Assembly (NCBI GenBank): GCA_012523655.1
Contig: JAAYTV010000139.1
Coordinates: 1-19,164, forward strand
DNA length: 19,164 nt
Source: a bacterium
GTDB taxonomy: Bacteria; Zhuqueibacterota; Zhuqueibacteria; Residuimicrobiales; Residuimicrobiaceae
Direction: 5' to 3'
The notes under the pieces were generated by a model that did not search any database, had not been told where the DNA came from, and saw only the letters and a program-made list of their open reading frames with translations. Position 1 is the first letter of the stretch; every line of letters begins with the position of its first letter. The position numbers and the translations under genes were made by a program. Shown here piece by piece: positions 15,256-19,164 of the stretch.

Positions 15256-15284
15256 TTGGCAATAAGCTTTATTTTTCTTACATT
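15256..15284 (+). promoter_or_regulatory. Predicted promoter of the bamA-skp-lpxD run
   Basis: TTGGCA (15256-15261), 17-base spacer, TACATT (15279-15284), predicted start near 15291. It follows the uppS terminator and lies 35 bases before the bamA ATG. It also makes the in-frame TTG at 15287 an unlikely start. Confidence 0.5.
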
Positions 15285-15319
15285 ATTTGTCTAAATTCGA
15301 AAGCCATCTATTGAATTCT

Positions 15320-17632
15320 ATGCGTTTTGGAAAATGGATCATCAGCGGACTGCTGATTCTGTTGATCGGCATGCCGCAAGCGCTCTGGGCCCAAAAGCGT
15401 TCAGTGAAAATCCTCGGCGTTTCGGTGGAAGGCAATCAGACCACCGATGCCAACATGGTGCGCCTGAGCTCCGGCATCACGCCGGGCATGGAGATCACCG
15501 GCGACGGCATCCAGGAGGCGATCCGTCAGCTGTGGCGGCTGGATCTTTTTTCCGACATCCGTATCGTGGTGGAGCGCGAGCTGGCGGAAGGCGTCTTTAT
15601 CGTCATTCGCGTCAAGGAATATCCGCGGCTGGACAAATTCGAATACCAGGGCAATAAAAAGCTCAAAAAGGAAGACATTGAAAGCGCCACCAGTTTTTAT
15701 CCGGGCCAGGTGGTCAATCCCGGCATGATCGCGCGCGCCAAATCCAAACTGCTGGACAAGTACAAGGAAAAAGGCCATCTGCTGGCCAAAATCAAAACGA
15801 CGCAAGAGTACACCAAGGACGATAGCAGCCGCGTCAACGTGCGCTTTGTCTTTGACGAAGGACGCAAAGTGCAGATCGAGCGCATCGATTTTCACGGCAA
15901 CGAGGTATTCACCGACAAAAAGCTGCGCAAGCAGCTGAAAAAAACCAAGGAGAACACCTGGCTGCGCGGCGGCGATTTCGATCGTAAAAAATATGAAGAA
16001 GATCAGGGCCTGCTGCTCGATTTCTATGCGAACCATGGATATCGCGATATCGAAATCTTGCGCGATTCGGTCTCTTACAACGAACTGAACGACGAGATGT
16101 ATATCGATATCTGGATCAACGAAGGACCGCAATACACCTTCGGCGATATCACCTTTGAGGGCAACAAGATCTTTACCACCGAAGAGCTGAACAGCCAGCT
16201 GGGTTTTGCCAAAGGCGAGGTCTACAGCAAGAAAAAGCTGGAAGAAGCGATCATGAAAAACATCGGCACCCTGTATTATGATCGCGGCTATATCTATGCG
16301 CAGACCGTGCCCCGCGAAACAGAGGATCAGAACCAGGAGCTGGACATTCATTTTCTCGTTTCTGAGGGCAAACAGGCGCGCATCAATGAGATCAAGATCG
16401 TGGGTAACAGCAAGACCCGGGAAAAGGTGATCCGCCGCGAGCTGCGCATCCTGCCCGGTGATTTTTTCAACCGCTCCCTGTTGGAGCGCAGTCAACGCGA
16501 AGTGTGGATGCTGAATTATTTCGCGAATGTGGAGCCCAAAGTCACGCCCATCGACGAGGACAAGGTGGATCTCGAGTTCAAGGTGGAGGAAAAATCCACG
16601 GATACCGCCAACATGTCGGCCGGCTGGAGCGAGTATGACCGTTTTGTCGGTTCGGTGGGTCTGTCTATGGCCAACCTGATGGGCACCGGGCAGCGCGCCA
16701 GCATCGATTGGAATTTCGGCCGCTACTACCGCTCGCTCAATCTAGGCTATGCCCAACCTTGGGTGATGGATACGCCCACCACTGCGGGATTCAACGTCTA
16801 TAACACCATGCGCAGCGCTGTCTGGTATGGGTTTCGGCAGGAGAGCCAGGGCTTTACGTTGTCCCTCGGTCGCCGGTTGAGCTGGCCGGACAACTTTTTC
16901 AGCACCAGCGTGATGTACAGCCTGGATCAGACCTCGCTGTCCGATTTCAATGAGACCTACAAAAGATACAATCCCAACGGCATTGTCACCGCCTCCTGGC
17001 CGCGCACCAGCAGCGCCATCACCCAGGTTCTCAGCCGCAACAGCCTGGACCGGCCGGAATTCCCCACCGCCGGTTCCAATGTGACCTTTACCAACGAGCT
17101 CTCCGGCACCTTTTTAGGCGGCACGGTGGATTATCACAAACACACCATGCGCTTTGACTGGTTTATGCCGTCGGTTTGGAATCTGGTGCTCTATTCCAGT
17201 TTTCAGGGCGGCTATATGGAAGGCATCGGCAAAAATCCCTTCATCCCGTACTATGAATATTTTTTCATGGGCGGCTCGGGCATGTCGCGCTCGATCCCCC
17301 TGCGCGGCTATAACGACCCGTTGAGTGAAGATTATTCGGCGGCCGAGGGCGGCAAGGCGATGTTGAAATACACCATGGAGCTGCGCGTGCCCATTGCGCC
17401 CAATCCGACCATCTTTGCCCTGCTGTTCGCTGAGGCGGGCAATGTCTGGCCCGATTTCAAGCATGCCGATCCGTCGAGCATGAAACGCTCGGTGGGCGTC
17501 GGGGCTCGGGTATATATGCCGATGATCGGCATCATCGGCTTTGATTACGGCTACGGTTTTGACCGGGTGGATGCCTACGGCAACGCTGCCCCCAAATGGA
17601 AGATGCACTTTGTATTCGGTAAGAGTTTTTAA
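15320..17632 (+). CDS. bamA: Outer membrane protein assembly factor BamA
   Basis: A 770-residue Omp85-family protein that folds and inserts beta-barrel proteins into the outer membrane. A signal peptide at about 1-25 (ending ALWAQ) precedes five POTRA domains at about 28-100, 104-182, 183-269, 272-352 and 353-424. They are marked by V.GN..T, F.GN..., FHGNEVFTDKKL, FEGNKIFTTEEL and IVGNSKTREKVIRREL. The barrel runs from about 430 to the C-terminal Phe. IPLRGYNDPL near residue 660 carries the conserved (V/L)RG(F/Y) lock of Omp85 proteins, and the protein ends FVFGKSF, a barrel-type C-terminal signature. Five POTRA domains separate it from TamA and two-partner secretion proteins. ATG 15320 is preferred to TTG 15287 because it begins the signal peptide and lies after the predicted transcription start. 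It is followed by skp 36 bases on, as in many diderms. Confidence 0.96.
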   Translation: MRFGKWIISGLLILLIGMPQALWAQKRSVKILGVSVEGNQTTDANMVRLSSGITPGMEITGDGIQEAIRQLWRLDLFSDIRIVVERELAEGVFIVIRVKEYPRLDKFEYQGNKKLKKEDIESATSFYPGQVVNPGMIARAKSKLLDKYKEKGHLLAKIKTTQEYTKDDSSRVNVRFVFDEGRKVQIERIDFHGNEVFTDKKLRKQLKKTKENTWLRGGDFDRKKYEEDQGLLLDFYANHGYRDIEILRDSVSYNELNDEMYIDIWINEGPQYTFGDITFEGNKIFTTEELNSQLGFAKGEVYSKKKLEEAIMKNIGTLYYDRGYIYAQTVPRETEDQNQELDIHFLVSEGKQARINEIKIVGNSKTREKVIRRELRILPGDFFNRSLLERSQREVWMLNYFANVEPKVTPIDEDKVDLEFKVEEKSTDTANMSAGWSEYDRFVGSVGLSMANLMGTGQRASIDWNFGRYYRSLNLGYAQPWVMDTPTTAGFNVYNTMRSAVWYGFRQESQGFTLSLGRRLSWPDNFFSTSVMYSLDQTSLSDFNETYKRYNPNGIVTASWPRTSSAITQVLSRNSLDRPEFPTAGSNVTFTNELSGTFLGGTVDYHKHTMRFDWFMPSVWNLVLYSSFQGGYMEGIGKNPFIPYYEYFFMGGSGMSRSIPLRGYNDPLSEDYSAAEGGKAMLKYTMELRVPIAPNPTIFALLFAEAGNVWPDFKHADPSSMKRSVGVGARVYMPMIGIIGFDYGYGFDRVDAYGNAAPKWKMHFVFGKSF

Positions 17633-17657
17633 TTCAGCCAACCCTTTATGTGTTTAC

Positions 17658-17663
17658 AGGAGG
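17658..17663 (+). promoter_or_regulatory. Shine-Dalgarno site for the GTG start of skp
   Basis: AGGAGG, 5 bases before GTG 17669. It rules out the in-frame ATG at 17648, which would put this site inside the gene. Confidence 0.8.
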
Positions 17664-17668
17664 ATAAA

Positions 17669-18235
17669 GTGAAAACAAGAAATGTATGGCTAGTGGTTTT
17701 CATCGGTGTTATGATGGTCGGTTCATCTGTCTATGCGCAGAAAATGGGCTACATCAATTCGCAAAAAATCATAGCCAGTTACAAAGAGGCCCAGGACACT
17801 CAGGAACGGTTGAACAAAATCAATTCGACTTGGGAGGAAGAGGGCAAAGCGATGCAGAAGCAATTCCAGGAGATGGGCGAACAGCTCGAATCCCAGAGTC
17901 TGCTGTTGAGCGAAGAACGCAAACGCGAAAAGCAGCAGGAACTGCAGTCGCTGTACATGAAGATCCAACAGTTCCAGGCGGAAAAATGGGGCCAGGGTGG
18001 CGAGTTCTATAAAAAGCAGGAAGAACTGATGCAGCCGATTTTCGACAAGATCAATCAGGCCATCAAAAAAGTCGCCGAACTGCAGAATTTCGATTATGTC
18101 TTTGACACCGTGGCCGGCAACATCGTTTACGCCAGCCCTCGTCAGGTGGATTTGACCGAAGAGGTGATCAAGGATTTGGAAAAAGGTCTGGAGAGCAGCG
18201 GCACCACCCGCCGGAGTTCCGGGACCAGAAATTAG
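17669..18235 (+). CDS. skp: OmpH/Skp-family periplasmic chaperone
   Basis: A 188-residue protein with a signal peptide at about 1-23 (ending SSVYAQ) and an OmpH/Skp domain at about 25-175. It begins KMGYINSQKIIASYKEAQ, the family's first strand, continues with a long charged coiled coil at about 40-130 rich in Gln, Glu and Lys, and closes with FDYVFDTVAGNIVYASPRQVDLTEEVIKDL. Skp trimers hold unfolded outer-membrane proteins in the periplasm and pass them to BamA, which is encoded immediately upstream. The C-terminal tail GTTRRSSGTRN is low-complexity. The GTG start is fixed by AGGAGG. Family members beyond proteobacteria are distant from E. coli Skp in sequence, so the symbol is by context and fold. 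Confidence 0.9.
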   Translation: MKTRNVWLVVFIGVMMVGSSVYAQKMGYINSQKIIASYKEAQDTQERLNKINSTWEEEGKAMQKQFQEMGEQLESQSLLLSEERKREKQQELQSLYMKIQQFQAEKWGQGGEFYKKQEELMQPIFDKINQAIKKVAELQNFDYVFDTVAGNIVYASPRQVDLTEEVIKDLEKGLESSGTTRRSSGTRN

Positions 18236-18280
18236 GCCGCACAGGCTCTTTTTTCCAACTCTGTGTGCAGTGTTTTCATG

Positions 18281-18308
18281 CCACGCGCCGATTTATAGCG
18301 GTGCGTGG
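18281..18308 (+). other. Hairpin in the lpxD leader
   Basis: CCACGCGCCG (18281-18290) pairs with CGGTGCGTGG (18299-18308), 10 pairs with one G-T, 8-base loop. A short T5 run follows at 18315-18319, six bases after the stem, so it is a poor terminator; it may weaken read-through from skp into lpxD. Confidence 0.5.
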
Positions 18309-18336
18309 CTGATATTTTTATGCGAAAGATGAACGT

Positions 18337-19164
18337 ATGCCTTATACGGTCAAGGAAATTGCGCAGTGGGTGGATGCGGTAGTGGACGGGGAGGACGGAC
18401 TGACGATCGATCGTCTCGCCAAGATCGAAGAGGCCGGTCCGGGCGCGCTCACCTTTATCAGCAATCCCCGCTATGAGAAATATCTGGCCACCACCGCCGC
18501 TTCCGCTGTGCTGGTGCCGAAGGATTTCCCCGCTGCGAATAAAACGCTGTTGCGCTGTGAGGATCCCTATTTCGCGTTCATGACCTTGATGCAAAAGCTA
18601 TACGGCGCGGTGCCGGCTTTGCCCGCCGGCGTGCATCCCAGCGCCGTCGTCGCCGAAGACGCAGTGGTCGCGGCGGACGCCGCCATCGGCCCCCTGGTGG
18701 TCATCGGCCGGGGATGCCGCATCGGCCAGGCCACCCAGCTCCATCCCGGCGTGGTGCTCGGCGACGGCGTGCAGGTGGGCGATCATTGCGTGCTGTATGC
18801 CAACGTGTCGGTGCGGGAAAATTGCCGCATCGGTCATCGGGTCATCATCCACTGCGGCGCTGTGGTCGGTTCCGACGGCTTTGGCTTTGCCTTTCGCGAC
18901 GGCCGTTATCACAAAATTCCGCAGCTCGGCGTGGTGGTGATCGAAGACGACGTTGAGATCGGCGCCAACACCGCCATCGATCGCGCCACCCTGGGTGAAA
19001 CCGTGATCCGCACCGGCGCCAAACTGGACAATCTGATCCAGATCGCGCACAATGTGGAGATCGGCAGCCATACCGCGCTGGCCGCCCAGTCCGGCATCTC
19101 GGGCAGCACCCGCGTCGGCCGGTATGTGCGCATCGGCGGTCAGGCGGGCGCCGTGGGCCACATC
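18337..19164 (+). CDS. lpxD: UDP-3-O-acylglucosamine N-acyltransferase, N-terminal part
   Basis: The first 276 residues; the gene runs off the right edge, where the family normally continues for about 60-80 residues more. LpxD adds the N-linked acyl chain to UDP-3-O-acylglucosamine in lipid A synthesis. Residues 1-95 form the uridine-binding domain (LTFISNPRYEKYL at 38-50, SAVLVPKD at 56-63). From about 97 on come hexapeptide left-handed beta-helix repeats (HPSAVVAEDAVV, AAIGPLVVIG, CRIGHRVIIH). GSDGFGFA is at 178-185, GANTAIDRATLG at 209-220, and the catalytic histidine is His238 in NLIQIAHNVEIG, matching E. coli His239. ATG 18337 is the only suitable in-frame start; nearby ATGs at 18320 and 18329 are in another frame. 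Ribosome site is weak. It follows skp by 101 bases, the classical skp-lpxD order. Confidence 0.95.
   Translation, partial: MPYTVKEIAQWVDAVVDGEDGLTIDRLAKIEEAGPGALTFISNPRYEKYLATTAASAVLVPKDFPAANKTLLRCEDPYFAFMTLMQKLYGAVPALPAGVHPSAVVAEDAVVAADAAIGPLVVIGRGCRIGQATQLHPGVVLGDGVQVGDHCVLYANVSVRENCRIGHRVIIHCGAVVGSDGFGFAFRDGRYHKIPQLGVVVIEDDVEIGANTAIDRATLGETVIRTGAKLDNLIQIAHNVEIGSHTALAAQSGISGSTRVGRYVRIGGQAGAVGHI

Noticed and set aside
15401..16495. Minus-strand ORF of 364 codons inside bamA
   Set aside because: Antisense frame of the BamA POTRA region. Long antisense frames arise from codon bias; there is no ribosome site or recognisable domain.

Overview
The window comes from a diderm (Gram-negative) bacterium. 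It encodes BamA, a Skp/OmpH-like chaperone, LpxD and the Kdo transferase WaaA, so the cell has an LPS-type outer membrane. The moderately high GC content, GTG starts preceded by strong GGAGG ribosome sites, TTGATT/TATATT-type promoters, and the short order uppS-bamA-skp-lpxD (no cdsA, dxr or rseP between) fit a lineage in or near the FCB group, for example candidate phylum KSB1 or Calditrichota. That placement is inference; no rRNA or marker is present to prove it. I found no tRNA, rRNA, CRISPR array, insertion sequence or prophage gene.

Region 1 (1-4521, minus strand) is a four-gene surface-polysaccharide export operon. It is read as PEGA/DUF5683 membrane protein, large fibronectin-type-III exported protein, Wza-like export protein with two SLBB domains, and Wzz/GumC-like chain-length regulator, which is cut by the left edge. 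Intergenic gaps are 13 to 44 bases and each gene has its own ribosome site.

Region 2 (4522-5478) is a 957-base gap without a convincing gene. It holds a perfect inverted repeat placed like an operator, a plus-strand promoter followed 45 bases after its predicted start by a strong intrinsic terminator (a candidate small RNA of about 87 nt), a run of three further hairpins, and one weak small membrane-protein ORF.

Region 3 (5479-7685, plus) is a TPM-domain protein, a nucleotidyltransferase-fold protein with a degraded active site, and LemA. It converges on glpK (7811-9295, minus); between them lies a nested inverted-repeat structure that could fold as a three-way junction.

Region 4 (9464-14190, plus) carries a small exported protein of unknown function, a membrane-anchored LytR_C-domain protein, a strong terminator, waaA (Kdo transferase for lipid A), mtnA (methionine salvage) and a TPR lipoprotein with a clear promoter and terminator.

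Region 5 (14351-19164, plus) is the envelope cluster: uppS (undecaprenyl diphosphate synthase), then, after a terminator and a new promoter, bamA, skp and lpxD (cut by the right edge). Undecaprenyl phosphate feeds both peptidoglycan and the polysaccharides exported by the region 1 system; BamA and Skp assemble outer-membrane proteins; LpxD and WaaA build the lipid A-Kdo core. Most of the window is therefore cell-envelope biogenesis, with glpK and mtnA as metabolic insertions.
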